Positions 1 through 9,238 of a stretch of DNA of 26,989 nucleotides are shown here, piece by piece (position 1 is the first letter of the stretch; every line of letters starts with the position of its first letter). The position numbers and the translations under genes are program-made. The stretch covers positions 1 to 26,989 of the IMG/VR virus record IMGVR_UViG_3300034105_000107. One strand, given 5' to 3'. The notes beneath the pieces are model-generated. The model was not told the DNA's origin. It was given only the letters and a program-made list of their open reading frames with translations, and searched no databases. This DNA is from a virus.

Positions 1-3000
1 GTTGTACCCTGAGCACCAGTGGCACCAGTTGTACCCTGAGCACCTGTTGTACCTTGAACACCTTGAGCGCCTAATATACCCTGAGCACCAGTAGCACCAG
101 TTGTTCCTTGAGTACCTGTTGTACCTTGAGCACCTGTAGTTCCTTGTCTACCTTGAACACCTTGAACACCTTGAGCGCCTAATATACCCTGAGCACCAGT
201 AGCACCAGTTGTTCCTTGAGTACCTGTTGTACCCTGAGCACCAGTGGCACCAGTTGTACCCTGAGCACCAGTGGCACCAGTTGTTCCTTGAGTACCTGTT
301 GTACCCTGAGCACCAGTGGCACCAGTTGTACCCTGAGCACCAGTGGAACCAGTTGTTCCTTGAGTACCTGTTGTACCCTGAGCACCAGTGGCACCAGTTG
401 TACCTTGAGCACCAGTAGCACCAGTTGTTCCTTGAGTACCTGTTGTACCCTGAGCACCAGTGGCACCAGTTGTACCTTGAGCACCAGTAGCACCAGTTGT
501 TCCTTGAGTACCTGTTGTACCCTGAGCACCAGTTATACCTTGAGATCCAGTTGTTCCTTGAGTGCCTGTCGTGCCTTGTGAACCAGTAGCACCAGTTGTT
601 CCCTGAGCACCTGTAGTTCCTTGTCTACCTTGAACACCTTGAGCGCCTAATATACCCTGAGCACCAGTGGCACCAGTTGTACCTTGAACACCTTGAGCGC
701 CTAATATACCTTGAGCACCAGTGGCACCAGTTGTACCTTGAGCGCCAGTGGCACCAGTTGTACCTTGAGCGCCTGTTGTACCTTGAGCGCCTGTCGTACC
801 TTGAGTACCAGTTGTTCCCTGAGCACCTGTAGTTCCTTGTCTACCTTGAACACCTTGAGCGCCTAATATACCTTGAGTACCCTGAGTTCCAGTTGTACCT
901 TGAAGACCTTGAATACCTGCAGCAAAGGGTGCAGTCCATTGAATTCCACTTCCAGTCGCGACTAAAATAGAACCGTTAGTGCCCACATTATTATTAAAGT
1001 CGTAAAGACCAGAACGAAGTCTTACATTTCCATTAACGTCCAATTTTTGAGTTGGACTTGTCGTTCCAATTCCAACATTTCCACCATAAGCTGCAAACTC
1101 AATTGTTCCATCCGCATCTACATCTATACTTGGTATACCAGAAACATCATTAACTGAGAAAATCGATCCGGTAGTAAGATTGTTTGTAATACTGAAAAGT
1201 TGCCCAGCAGAACCTTCAAACGATAATGTTCCAGAATTCAAGCTATCATATGGAATGATATCTATTGCAGTACCAATTCCAAAAGCTCCAGTAGAAGGAT
1301 TATATTGTAATTTAGTACTTGTTACATTAAGAGTTGTTGAAATTCCTGATGTAGCAGTTACAAATCCAATAAAGGCATTGGTAGATGTTGTATCGTTAAC
1401 AATTGTAAATCCACCATTATTAGCACCTTGAATACCTTGAGTTCCTTGTGATCCAATTGTGCCTTGAGTACCAGTTGTACCTTGAGCGCCTGTAGTTCCT
1501 TGTCTACCTTGAACACCTTGAGCGCCTGTTGTACCCTGTGTACCTGTTGTACCCTGTGATCCAGTTGTACCTTGAGCACCAGTAGTGCCTTGAGCGCCTG
1601 TCGTACCCTGAGTGCCTACTGTTCCTTGAGTACCTGTTGTACCTTGTGTGCCTCCAGTACCAGCAGTGCCGTTTACACCCGAAGTGCCTTGAATACCCGT
1701 TGTACCTTGTGAACCTGTAGTGCCTTGAGCGCCTAATATACCTTGAATGCCTTGTGTACCCTGAGCACCTGTTGTACCTTGAGATCCAGTTGTACCTTGA
1801 GTGCCTGTTGTACCTTGAGCACCAGTAGTACCTTGTGAACCTGTAGTGCCTTGAGCGCCTAATATACCTTGAATGCCTTGTGTACCTTGAGATCCAGTTG
1901 TACCTTGTGAACCTGTAGTGCCTTGTGATCCAGTTGTACCTTGAGCGCCTGTAGTTCCTTGTCTACCTTGAACACCTTGAGCGCCTGTTGTACCCTGTGT
2001 ACCTGTTGTACCCTGAGCACCTGTTGTACCTTGAGATCCAGTTGTACCTTGAGTGCCTGTAGCACCTTGAGCACCAGTAGTGCCTTGAATGCCTTGTGTA
2101 CCTTGAGATCCAGTTGTACCTTGTGAACCTGTAGTGCCTTGAGCACCAGTAGTGCCTTGAATGCCTTGTGTACCTTGAGTGCCTGTTGTACCTTGAGCAC
2201 CAGTTATACCTTGAATGCCTTGTGTACCTTGAGTGCCTGTTGTACCTTGAGCACCAGTTATACCTTGAATGCCTTGTGTACCCTGAGCACCTGTTGTACC
2301 TTGAATGCCTTGTGTACCTTGAGTGCCTGTTGTACCTTGAGCACCAGTAGTACCTTGAGCACCAGTTATACCTTGAGCACCAGTAGTGCCTTGAGTGCCT
2401 GTCGTGCCTTGTGAACCTAATACACCTTGTGTACCTTGAGTGCCTGTCGTGCCTTGTGAACCTGTTGTTCCCTGTGATCCAGTAGCACCTTGTGAACCTG
2501 TTGTACCTTGTGTACCCTGAGCACCTGTTGTACCTTGAGATCCAGTTGTACCTTGAGCACCAGTAGTACCTTGAGCACCAGTTATACCTTGAGCACCAGT
2601 AGTGCCTTGTGTACCCTGAGATCCAGTTGTACCTTGTGAACCTGTTGTACCTTGTGAACCTGTTGTTCCCTGTGCACCAGTTGTACCTTGTGAACCTGTT
2701 GTTCCCTGTGCACCAGTTGTACCCTGAGATCCAGTTGTACCCTGAGATCCAGTTGTACCTTGTGAACCTGTTGTTCCCTGTGATCCAGTAGCACCTTGTG
2801 AACCTGTTGTACCCTGAGATCCAGTTATACCTTGAGTGCCCTGTGCACCTGTTGTACCTTGTGTACCCTGAGATCCAGTTATACCTTGAGTGCCCTGTGC
2901 ACCTGTTGTACCTTGTGTACCCTGAGATCCAGTTATACCTTGAGCGCCTGTTGTGCCCTGAGCACCTTGAACTCCTTGAGCACCAGTTATACCTTGAGCG

Positions 3001-3914
3001 CCTGTTGTACCCTGTGATCCAATTGTACCTTGAGCACCTTGAGAACCTTGTAAACCATCAGTACCCTGGGCACCTTGTGATCCAATTATACCTTGAGCAC
3101 CTTGTAAACCATCAGTTCCCTGTGCACCTTGTATTCCTGTGGCACCTTGAGCACCTTGAGCACCTTGTAAACCATCAGTTCCCTGTGCACCTTGTATTCC
3201 TGTGGCACCTTGAGCACCTTGAGTACCCTGTAAACCATCAGTTCCCTGTGCACCTTGTATTCCTGTGGCACCTTGAGCACCTTGAGTACCTTGTAAACCA
3301 TCAGTGCCTTGTGCGCCCTGTATGCCTGTGGCGCCTTGCGATCCTGTAATACCCTGAGCACCATCAGCGCCTTGAAGACCTTGCGCGCCTAAAATTCCTT
3401 GAAGACCTTGAGCGCCAGTTGTTCCCTGAGCACCTTGAGCACCTGTTATACCTTGACTACCCTGTGCGCCTATATTACCTTGAATGCCTTGAGTGCCTTG
3501 AGCACCAATTTCACCTTGAATGCCTTGAGTGCCTTGAGCACCAGTTTCACCTTGAATACCTTGTGAACCTATTGTACCTTGCGATCCTTGAACACCTATA
3601 GTTCCTTGAAGACCTTGTAGACCTTGAATACCAATTGTACCTTGAGGTCCTTGAAGACCTATAGCACCTTGAACACCTTGAATACCCTGAGGCCCTTGAG
3701 GTCCTTGAGGTCCCTGAGATCCTTGTGCGCCGAGAGCATCGTATGCATCGCTTAAGCGCCAGATAAGACCGTCACTGTGATATCGATTGCCGTCGTCAAG
3801 TTGTACCTGTCGACCTTTATAGTCTATAGGATTTAATGCTGCTAGATCACCACTGGTAATAACAAACAAACCGTCGTCAACTAATTGTTTGTTTGATAGA
3901 AATTTATTCGACAT
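1..3914 (-). CDS. Giant collagen-like phage fibre protein (C-terminus off the window)
   Basis: Probably a virion fibre or adhesin. From the ATG at 3914 the frame stays open to the window edge (about 1,304 codons), so the 3' end is missing. Residues 1-61 form a non-repetitive head with an [15 protein letters not shown] start. From about residue 62 every third residue is Gly, with Gln very common ([15 protein letters not shown]). Residues about 832-999 are a non-collagen island, after which Gly-X-Y resumes at about 1000. Exact long tandem repeats of 54, 63 and 72 nt are embedded. The start overlaps the stop of the upstream structural gene (TAATG), placing it in the late structural operon. Phage Gly-X-Y tracts usually form triple-helical stalks; the receptor-binding role is inferred. 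Recurrent repeats make it prone to length change, and assembly errors are possible here. Confidence 0.88.
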   Translation of the reverse strand, partial: MSNKFLSNKQLVDDGLFVITSGDLAALNPIDYKGRQVQLDDGNRYHSDGLIWRLSDAYDALGAQGSQGPQGPQGPQGIQGVQGAIGLQGPQGTIGIQGLQGLQGTIGVQGSQGTIGSQGIQGETGAQGTQGIQGEIGAQGTQGIQGNIGAQGSQGITGAQGAQGTTGAQGLQGILGAQGLQGADGAQGITGSQGATGIQGAQGTDGLQGTQGAQGATGIQGAQGTDGLQGTQGAQGATGIQGAQGTDGLQGAQGAQGATGIQGAQGTDGLQGAQGIIGSQGAQGTDGLQGSQGAQGTIGSQGTTGAQGITGAQGVQGAQGTTGAQGITGSQGTQGTTGAQGTQGITGSQGTQGTTGAQGTQGITGSQGTTGSQGATGSQGTTGSQGTTGSQGTTGSQGTTGAQGTTGSQGTTGAQGTTGSQGTTGSQGTTGSQGTQGTTGAQGITGAQGTTGAQGTTGSQGTTGAQGTQGTTGSQGATGSQGTTGSQGTTGTQGTQGVLGSQGTTGTQGTTGAQGITGAQGTTGAQGTTGTQGTQGIQGTTGAQGTQGIQGITGAQGTTGTQGTQGIQGITGAQGTTGTQGTQGIQGTTGAQGTTGSQGTTGSQGTQGIQGTTGAQGATGTQGTTGSQGTTGAQGTTGTQGTTGAQGVQGRQGTTGAQGTTGSQGTTGSQGTTGSQGTQGIQGILGAQGTTGSQGTTGAQGTTGTQGTTGSQGTTGAQGTQGIQGILGAQGTTGSQGTTGIQGTSGVNGTAGTGGTQGTTGTQGTVGTQGTTGAQGTTGAQGTTGSQGTTGTQGTTGAQGVQGRQGTTGAQGTTGTQGTIGSQGTQGIQGANNGGFTIVNDTTSTNAFIGFVTATSGISTTLNVTSTKLQYNPSTGAFGIGTAIDIIPYDSLNSGTLSFEGSAGQLFSITNNLTTGSIFSVNDVSGIPSIDVDADGTIEFAAYGGNVGIGTTSPTQKLDVNGNVRLRSGLYDFNNNVGTNGSILVATGSGIQWTAPFAAGIQGLQGTTGTQGTQGILGAQGVQGRQGTTGAQGTTGTQGTTGAQGTTGAQGTTGATGAQGTTGATGAQGILGAQGVQGTTGATGAQGILGAQGVQGRQGTTGAQGTTGATGSQGTTGTQGTTGSQGITGAQGTTGTQGTTGATGAQGTTGATGAQGTTGTQGTTGATGAQGTTGATGAQGTTGTQGTTGSTGAQGTTGATGAQGTTGTQGTTGATGAQGTTGATGAQGTTGTQGTTGATGAQGILGAQGVQGVQGRQGTTGAQGTTGTQGTTGATGAQGILGAQGVQGTTGAQGTTGATGAQGT
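208..567 (-). repeat. 72-nt tandem repeat inside the collagen-like gene
   Basis: The phrase gttgttccttgag recurs at 208, 280, 352, 424 and 496, exactly 72 nt apart, with only a few base changes between copies. Each unit encodes 24 residues (eight Gly-X-Y triplets), so copy-number change keeps the frame. Confidence 0.85.
2811..2945 (-). repeat. 54-nt tandem repeat inside the collagen-like gene
   Basis: The phrase ccctgagatccagttatacc recurs at about 2812, 2866 and 2920, 54 nt apart. Each unit is 18 residues (six Gly-X-Y triplets). A related 54-nt period is visible around 2200-2300. Confidence 0.75.
3108..3310 (-). repeat. 63-nt tandem repeat inside the collagen-like gene
   Basis: The phrase accatcag recurs at 3108, 3171, 3234 and 3297, 63 nt apart, with nearly identical sequence between. 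Each unit is 21 residues (seven Gly-X-Y triplets), including a GADG/GTDG-type triplet. Confidence 0.8.
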
Positions 3915-4402
3915 TATATGATACCTACACCCACATGCTCTGCCGAAGCTTGTTCATTAGCTGAAGCCCAAACATCACATGCTCCCGAAACGCTAGATTT
4001 TACCTGGATCGAATCGCCGTTTGCGGTTGCAAGATTTCTTTTGATTAGGGATCTTCCTTGTAACGGAATAGCTACACTCTCGCCTGCAGGAATAAGAGTT
4101 GCGCCCAATGCATCATTTACAACTGAAGCTGTATTTCCTTCTGCGATAAAACGAACTTCAATTATGCAAGAACCACCAGTTTTGTTTTTGACTATAAGTG
4201 GTGTTAGAAAGAATATTTCACCTGCTGCAATACCTCGAGAAGGATAAGAGGGATCTCTAGCATCAGGATATTGTGACTCTGAGGGATCGGGAACAGAAAA
4301 GTCTGGTGCTTCTGCGATTGTAACAAATGTATTAGGAACACTCTCGTAACGAATGTTTACAGGTTTACCTGTTGATGGTTGGCGACATGTAATTCTTGCC
4401 AT
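3914..4402 (-). CDS. Hypothetical virion structural protein
   Basis: A 162-aa protein that I do not recognise by family. It begins [15 protein letters not shown] and contains a beta-rich middle ([23 protein letters not shown]) and an Ala/Ser-rich C-terminus. There is no signal peptide, membrane segment or catalytic motif. Its stop overlaps the start of the collagen-like fibre gene (TAATG) and its start abuts the 618-aa beta-helix protein, so translational coupling with both is likely. Position and composition suggest a late virion protein, perhaps a fibre connector or decoration protein; this is inferred from context only. Confidence 0.7.
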   Translation of the reverse strand: MARITCRQPSTGKPVNIRYESVPNTFVTIAEAPDFSVPDPSESQYPDARDPSYPSRGIAAGEIFFLTPLIVKNKTGGSCIIEVRFIAEGNTASVVNDALGATLIPAGESVAIPLQGRSLIKRNLATANGDSIQVKSSVSGACDVWASANEQASAEHVGVGII

Positions 4403-6258
4403 TAAAATCCTCCAAATGTAATAGCTGCGCGAGTAGCTTCACGTTTTGTAGGTGCAATAAATCCGCGACCTCCCATACCAAATCTTGCGTCAATTGTGAC
4501 ATCACCAGCAAAGATAGCATTACCATCACTATCTTGTCCTGTAGCAATGACAAGAGCGCCATCTTGTTCTAAAATACTGTCTCTGATTGGCAATCTTGAC
4601 TGTGCTGGTGGAATTTTAATTTGCCAAACACCAATCATGTTAGCTGTCCAAGTATGACCAATAGCCTCAATTCTACTTGGTTCAGTGCGTGTTTGTGGAC
4701 TATCGATTGTGCTTTTTACCGCAATAGTGGCATTATTTACCATAGTCTGTGATGTGGCGTCTACACCAGTAAGAGCGTTAATTTGGTCTCTTATGTAATC
4801 ATAACAAAACTTAAATTGTGTTTTCTTGTCGCTCGACAATACAGGATTACCAACAGCGTCAAACAATACCAATTGGAAACGTTCAATCATATCTGAACCA
4901 CCACCACGCAACATTTCTTCAAGTGCTTTAATCCAAACACTACCGTCATATCGAGTGTATTCTTGATCATATGCGTCCCAAGCAGATATAGTACCTGTTG
5001 CTGTTAATGCTGTCCACATATTATTAATGATTGTAGTAGAGGCTGCCGCAACAGCGTTTGCAGCAGTTGTGTTTGGTGTCATTGTTCCTGATATTGCATA
5101 AGGAACGCCGATGTTGCGTGAACCTGATGCAACTAGCGAATAGTCACCAAACTGCGTAGAACAAGAACTGAGAATGATTTGACCACCGCTCATTGCTAAG
5201 AAGTGTTTGTGGGCCCACATAGAGATGGCGTTAACAGCGTTGATTAGTCCGCCATTCTTTGCACAATAACCAATACCATTGTATGTTACAGGTGTTGCAC
5301 CCCATGTCATGATGTTTGGAAAGATCGAATATTGAGAACAAACAAGACCGTCTGCTATAACAACGCCAGGTCCTCTTGGATATTGTGGATTTCCATTTAG
5401 AGGATCTAGTTTACCTCCAACAACGCTTATAGGCTGTGAACATCTTACAGCACACTTATGAGCGTATGGTACGCGCGTGATGACTGCACCAGGTCTAAAA
5501 CTGAATGCAAAACCTTCTGTAGGATCTGTCAAACTATTTAAGCGGAAATTCTCAATGATAAATCCTTCAACAAAACATCCTGATCCCATACGAAATACGT
5601 TGCGCTCTTCAAAGTTAGGAACAGGACGAATGAATACTGAACGATGGGCAGCTTGTACAATACAACCATCAGGTAAATCTAACCAACCTTGTGTGTAATA
5701 AACACCAGGTGATACTTTGATAAGAACAATATCGTTTCTTGCAGTTGCAACTGCAAGAGCTTTTTCTAGCGATGCAAAAGGAGAATATTCGCTTGTGCCG
5801 TCATTTGCAGTATCGCTACCTGTTGTAGAAACAAATAATGTCCTCGAAAGTGATGGAAGAGCACCAGGTAAACCAACATCACCAACATTTGTCCACATAC
5901 CTGCACGACGAATCTGAAGAAAATCTGTTTCTTCATTATAGATAACAAGACCATCAGGAGGATTAGGAATAGCATCTCGCTCTGTTGTAGTCATTCGAGG
6001 GAACAATAGACCCTTGTCTCTTGCCCATAAGTCTAGAACGGCAGCTTGGCTCGGTTGCTGTATAGGAATTTGTCCTCGTGCACCCATAGCTGTAGAGCCT
6101 TGAGGTGTAATAGAGAACATAGAATTTGAATTGATTTTGAAATCGACTAGTTTAGTGTTTGCGGCATAAGAGATAGCATTGACATTCATGCCAATGCCAA
6201 CAAACACATTCGATGTATTAGCCCAAGTCGCTCTTAAATTTGAAATAGGTGTTGGCAT
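4402..6258 (-). CDS. Virion fibre/baseplate-associated protein with beta-helix-like centre
   Basis: A 618-aa protein. Residues about 85-130 carry KGLLFPRMTTTERDAI followed by GLVIYNEETDFLQ and W, a segment common in phage tail fibres. From about residue 140, LFVSTTGSDTANDGTSEYSPF followed by a Gly/Asn-rich, turn-rich stretch resembles the start of right-handed beta-helix (pectate-lyase-like) domains. The C-terminal part (about 480-618) is less repetitive, ending IDARFGMGGRGFIAP. It lies in a run of late genes with the PAAR tip and the collagen-like fibre. Similar proteins occur in T4-like phages of marine bacteria as unnamed structural proteins. A tail fibre or a baseplate-attached protein are both possible; enzymatic cleavage of host glycans cannot be judged from sequence alone. 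Confidence 0.72.
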   Translation of the reverse strand: MPTPISNLRATWANTSNVFVGIGMNVNAISYAANTKLVDFKINSNSMFSITPQGSTAMGARGQIPIQQPSQAAVLDLWARDKGLLFPRMTTTERDAIPNPPDGLVIYNEETDFLQIRRAGMWTNVGDVGLPGALPSLSRTLFVSTTGSDTANDGTSEYSPFASLEKALAVATARNDIVLIKVSPGVYYTQGWLDLPDGCIVQAAHRSVFIRPVPNFEERNVFRMGSGCFVEGFIIENFRLNSLTDPTEGFAFSFRPGAVITRVPYAHKCAVRCSQPISVVGGKLDPLNGNPQYPRGPGVVIADGLVCSQYSIFPNIMTWGATPVTYNGIGYCAKNGGLINAVNAISMWAHKHFLAMSGGQIILSSCSTQFGDYSLVASGSRNIGVPYAISGTMTPNTTAANAVAAASTTIINNMWTALTATGTISAWDAYDQEYTRYDGSVWIKALEEMLRGGGSDMIERFQLVLFDAVGNPVLSSDKKTQFKFCYDYIRDQINALTGVDATSQTMVNNATIAVKSTIDSPQTRTEPSRIEAIGHTWTANMIGVWQIKIPPAQSRLPIRDSILEQDGALVIATGQDSDGNAIFAGDVTIDARFGMGGRGFIAPTKREATRAAITFGGF

Positions 6259-6593
6259 TAACCCTCTACCACGTAATACTTAAATTGATAATCTTGTGAC
6301 AGAAGTCCTGTAAAATGCTCTTCAAGAGCTACAATATTTCCATCACCATCATATATAGCATCCGCCAGAGCCTGTTCCCATTCGTCAGGCTCATATCTCA
6401 AATCATAATCAAGAGTAATGTTAAATTCTGTAAGAGTGAGAGTTGTTCCAGTCTCATTACCTACAATTGTCATACCAGCTTGAAAATTTCCATATATATC
6501 ATAGATTACAATTAGTCCGGTATCTGGATAGTAGTTCTTAACTCTTGCTTGGTTATTACCTGAATACACAAGCTCGTTCAGCTGCCATGTCAT
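6258..6593 (-). CDS. Small hypothetical virion protein
   Basis: A 111-aa acidic, Tyr-rich protein starting MTWQLNELVYSGNNQARV and ending YQFKYYVVEG. The first 60 residues look like a small beta-barrel (VIYDIYGNFQAGMTIVGNETG). It is not recognised. Its start overlaps the PAAR gene's stop (ATGA) and its stop overlaps the next start, so it is made together with the spike tip and the beta-helix protein. A baseplate or fibre-base role is a contextual guess. Confidence 0.65.
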   Translation of the reverse strand: MTWQLNELVYSGNNQARVKNYYPDTGLIVIYDIYGNFQAGMTIVGNETGTTLTLTEFNITLDYDLRYEPDEWEQALADAIYDGDGNIVALEEHFTGLLSQDYQFKYYVVEG

Positions 6594-6913
6594 TTACCAC
6601 CACCAGCTCTACCACCATAAACAACAACATCCATAGAGTGTCCTTTTGGATTAGTAGGACCGGTAGGATGTATAACAACGCAATCTTGTTTATCAGGAGC
6701 TGCAATGTCACCCATCGCACAAATCACAAGTTTACCTTGAATGTAAACATTCTTAGCGCCGTACACAGCTTGCAATTGACCTCCATCGCAGTGTGTATCA
6801 TAATCACCTTCAACTGCCCACAATATACCATTCACTTTGACAGTGCTTTGTCCTGTAACGATTGTTGTAGCCTCACAAAATCTCTTATCGCCGTGACGAT
6901 GGGCTCCTGGCAT
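6590..6913 (-). CDS. PAAR-like spike tip protein (T4 gp5.4-like)
   Basis: A 107-aa protein with the small size and Gly/His/Cys-rich make-up of PAAR spike tips. It opens with MPGAHRHGDKR, carries TVKVNGILWAVEGDYDTHC and GKLVICAMGDIAAPDK, and has a final His at HSMDVVVYGG. Candidate metal ligands are His5, His7, the His/Cys at 41-42 and a late His. In T4 the equivalent gp5.4 caps the gp5 needle and pierces the outer membrane. Its place at the head of the structural run, just after dUTPase, fits a late baseplate gene. Assignment is by motif style and context; no single invariant motif decides it. Confidence 0.72.
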   Translation of the reverse strand: MPGAHRHGDKRFCEATTIVTGQSTVKVNGILWAVEGDYDTHCDGGQLQAVYGAKNVYIQGKLVICAMGDIAAPDKQDCVVIHPTGPTNPKGHSMDVVVYGGRAGGGK

Positions 6914-6920
6914 TTTATTC

Positions 6921-7511
6921 CTATGCTACTTTCTTTGGTCTTCCTCTGCCGCGCTTTAGAGGCTGTTCAACTGGCACTGGCTTCTGTACATCTTCAATTG
7001 CGAAGACGCTAATACCTGTTGAACCTAATCCTCCGGCACGATCTGTTTTTTGAATTGGAGCATCGAAGATTTCCCAAAGAATATATTCCTCTGATTTAAT
7101 CATTTCCGCTTGTGCAATCCTATCTCCATTATTTATCGTCTGATCTACACTGGAATTATTTGCAAGCAAAACAAAAGTTTCTTGGACATAATCCGAATCG
7201 ATTACGGCTTCTAGGTTTGCTAAAACAAGACCTTGCTTAAGTGATAGCCCAGACCTAGGATGAATTCGTACCGAATATCCTTCTGGAATATCAAAGATCA
7301 ATCCAGTAGGCACTAGAATACGATCACCAGGCATGATCTTAATTGAGCCATTAGAAAGTTGCCTCGTTAATGGCGCATTGTACATATTGTATCCAGTATA
7401 CTCAGTCTTGCCCGTAGATTGAAACGATAGATCGAAACAAGCTGCTTGTTTTGTTGCAAACTTAGGAAGATTGACGTTGGGATCTGTCTTAAAAATTCTC
7501 AAACGATTCAT
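6921..7511 (-). CDS. dut: dUTP diphosphatase with AT-hook-like C-terminal tail
   Basis: Trimeric-type dUTPase, hydrolysing dUTP to dUMP and pyrophosphate to keep uracil out of DNA and feed dTMP synthesis. All five motifs are visible: 1, ACFDL (24-28; Cys where Gly/Ala is usual); 2, PRSGLSLK (85-92); 3, AVIDSDYVQE (102-111); 4, NGDRIAQAEM (128-137); 5, DRAGGLGSTG (157-166), the mobile arm that closes the site. At 196 aa it is longer than the usual ~150; the extra is an insert near 30-58 and a 30-residue tail ending KRGRGRPKKVA, an AT-hook-like basic sequence. ATG with GGAG 9 nt upstream (ATGGAGCTATATAATG). It sits between regA and the virion genes. Confidence 0.95.
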   Translation of the reverse strand: MNRLRIFKTDPNVNLPKFATKQAACFDLSFQSTGKTEYTGYNMYNAPLTRQLSNGSIKIMPGDRILVPTGLIFDIPEGYSVRIHPRSGLSLKQGLVLANLEAVIDSDYVQETFVLLANNSSVDQTINNGDRIAQAEMIKSEEYILWEIFDAPIQKTDRAGGLGSTGISVFAIEDVQKPVPVEQPLKRGRGRPKKVA

Positions 7512-7525
7512 TATATAGCTCCATG

Positions 7526-7924
7526 TTAAGTTTTACGTTTGCCAATATTGTATTTTGTTACCAGATTCCATTCCGTCTTTTCACGGTGTGATATGATTTT
7601 GATTTGTGAAAGGGGAGCGACAGGAGTCTGGCTTTTAGCAGGATCAACAAGAATAGCCAATCTCCATTCTGATAGGAGATTGGCTATTGTATTCACACGA
7701 CCACGATCCTCATCTGAGAAATCGGAACTCTTATTGTCCAATAAGAATAGTTGTTTGAAGTGGATAATATAGTACTTGCCCTGCTTATGCAGAATGTGGC
7801 AAGATTGATATAAAGTCTTTTCTTTTTTAGATGCAACACCAATACGAGAAAGTGTTTCCTTAACTTTTAGGAAGTCATCAGGCTCAGCCAGTCTCACCTC
7901 TATTAAATCTTCTAAGTTTAGCAT
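7526..7924 (-). CDS. regA: RegA translational repressor of early mRNAs
   Basis: Orthologue of T4 RegA, an RNA-binding protein that blocks ribosome access to early phage messages, including those of the clamp and clamp loader. The core EPDDFLKVKETLSRIG then EKTLYQSCHILHKQGKYY is very close to T4 RegA. A GTG at 7933 is in frame, but the ATG at 7924 has an AGGTGG Shine-Dalgarno 6 nt upstream, so I use 7924 (132 aa; T4 has 122). The N-terminus extends about 7 residues beyond the T4 start. The first 41 nt lie inside the end of gene 62, as part of the conserved 44-62-regA order, so its synthesis is probably coupled to gp62. Confidence 0.93.
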   Translation of the reverse strand: MLNLEDLIEVRLAEPDDFLKVKETLSRIGVASKKEKTLYQSCHILHKQGKYYIIHFKQLFLLDNKSSDFSDEDRGRVNTIANLLSEWRLAILVDPAKSQTPVAPLSQIKIISHREKTEWNLVTKYNIGKRKT

Positions 7925-8303
7925 TAGGACCACCTTTGTTCAAAGTCTTTTTAATTTCTTCAAGTTGGTCATTTGTAAGCACTGTTAGAACGTCCTTTGC
8001 CTTTTCATTGGAATAATTGTAAGCTTCCTTAATGACTTCAAGATTGTCATCATCTTGTCTTTTTTGCCATTTCTGAAAAGGTCTTTTATATGACCTTACA
8101 GTATTTAGCAAATAGTGGTACTGAAGAAGTCCATCTGTGGATGGTAACATATTCATCTGATTGGCCTGCATTACCATGTCCAGATGAAACGAGATGGATC
8201 TGTTAACCACATAGGGCACATATTCCTTCTCGTTTTCACTGGTAATGACTTTCTTTTTGGTATGCTGGATGCTAGGGATAACGTCTTTAAAAAGATCCGT
8301 CAT
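7884..8303 (-). CDS. 62: Clamp loader small subunit (gp62)
   Basis: A 139-aa protein starting MTDLFKDVIPSIQHTKKKV, directly after gene 44 with an ATGA overlap and before regA, the exact position of T4 gene 62. In T4, gp62 is the single non-ATPase subunit that joins four gp44 subunits to load the gp45 clamp. The sequence is shorter than T4's 187 aa, as in cyanophage-type relatives; it has no P-loop and a Lys/Asp-rich helical C-terminus (LTNDQLEEIKKTLNKGG). Assignment relies on synteny and the LFKD start more than on strong identity. Confidence 0.85.
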   Translation of the reverse strand: MTDLFKDVIPSIQHTKKKVITSENEKEYVPYVVNRSISFHLDMVMQANQMNMLPSTDGLLQYHYLLNTVRSYKRPFQKWQKRQDDDNLEVIKEAYNYSNEKAKDVLTVLTNDQLEEIKKTLNKGGPNAKLRRFNRGETG

Positions 8304-9238
8304 TGATATTCACAATCTACCATAAGTTCTGTCAAACAAGCAACAAGATTGATTTCTTGGTCTGCAACAAATGCTGATTGATACCCATATTTGGCAATGA
8401 TCAAAACAGCTTGTGGTACGCTTTCGGGCTTGAAATATTCCACAAGAGAGTCATAAATCTTGCGATACACACGGGCAGGTTCAATGTCAGAATTGGTAAC
8501 ACACCACTTTCTCATTTCTGAAAAGTTCTTGTCTTTCAGAAATTTGACAAGATCGGCAATCTTTCGAACATCTGAGAGTTGTGCAACGATGCCTGCATCC
8601 AAAGTGCCAGAAGAACTAAACCGCTGTAGCTCATTAAGAGTACGACGATAGTCAGGAAAGTACTTCTCGACAATCTTTGCCACAACCGCTTTATCATAAT
8701 CGATTCCTTCTGAAGTCAGAATGTTAAGCAAACGCTTAAACAACTGAGATGCCATCTCTTGCTTTTCATCATTCTTCAATCCGAAATCGATTACCGAACA
8801 ACGTGAATGAATCGCGTCGATCAGCTTTGACTTGAAGTTACATGTAAGAATGAATGTGCAATTGCCTGCAAACTCTTCGATTGCACCACGCATAGCTGCT
8901 TGGGCTTCAGGAGTTAGATAGTCGGCTTCGTCTAGGATGATAACTTTCTTGCCACCCGTCAACGATACCGAAGATGCATAGTTACGAATAGTTGTTCGCA
9001 GCATATCAATACCTCTGTTTTCAGAAGCATTGATATACAGATGGTTGATCCCAATCTCATCACACATGGCTTTGGCAACTGTGGTCTTACCCACACCGGC
9101 AGTACCAGTTAACATGAGATTGGGAATTTCTTTCTTATCCACATACTCCTGAAACGGCTTTTTCAGCCGCTCAGGAAGGATGCAGTCTCTTACGGTCTTT
9201 GGTCTATACTTTTCGACCCAGAGAAAAGATTCGCTCAT
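8300..9238 (-). CDS. 44: Clamp loader ATPase subunit (gp44)
   Basis: AAA+ ATPase of the sliding-clamp loader, related to RFC small subunits. Numbered from the ATG at 9238: Walker A GTAGVGKTT (45-53), Walker B ILDEAD (101-106), sensor 1 LTCN (131-134) and the SRC arginine-finger motif (145-147). The 312 aa match T4 gp44 (319). An in-frame TTG lies one codon upstream, but GAAGGA is 7 nt before the ATG and the TGATG junction with the preceding nuclease gene makes ATG the better start. Together with gp62 it opens gp45 and places it on primer-template DNA for the replicative polymerase, which is not in this window. Confidence 0.96.
   Translation of the reverse strand: MSESFLWVEKYRPKTVRDCILPERLKKPFQEYVDKKEIPNLMLTGTAGVGKTTVAKAMCDEIGINHLYINASENRGIDMLRTTIRNYASSVSLTGGKKVIILDEADYLTPEAQAAMRGAIEEFAGNCTFILTCNFKSKLIDAIHSRCSVIDFGLKNDEKQEMASQLFKRLLNILTSEGIDYDKAVVAKIVEKYFPDYRRTLNELQRFSSSGTLDAGIVAQLSDVRKIADLVKFLKDKNFSEMRKWCVTNSDIEPARVYRKIYDSLVEYFKPESVPQAVLIIAKYGYQSAFVADQEINLVACLTELMVDCEYQ

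Noticed and set aside
179-3601. Several ORFs of 60-183 codons on both strands with leucine- or cysteine-rich repeats (for example VLKVQ or CCTLSTS patterns)
   Set aside because: They are out-of-frame readings of the collagen-like gene; the repeats lack stops in several frames because of their simple composition. No RBS, and the Gly-X-Y frame is the one that continues to the unique N-terminus.
1-3700. Dense short repeats that might be taken for a CRISPR array or other non-coding repeat
   Set aside because: Units are contiguous, without unique spacers, and keep the Gly-X-Y reading frame throughout.
7130-7137. GATAAATA on the minus strand, late-promoter-like, upstream of the PAAR gene
   Set aside because: It lies inside dut about 220 nt from the next start and encodes conserved dUTPase residues near motif 4 (TINNGDR); chance occurrence is likely in AT-rich DNA.
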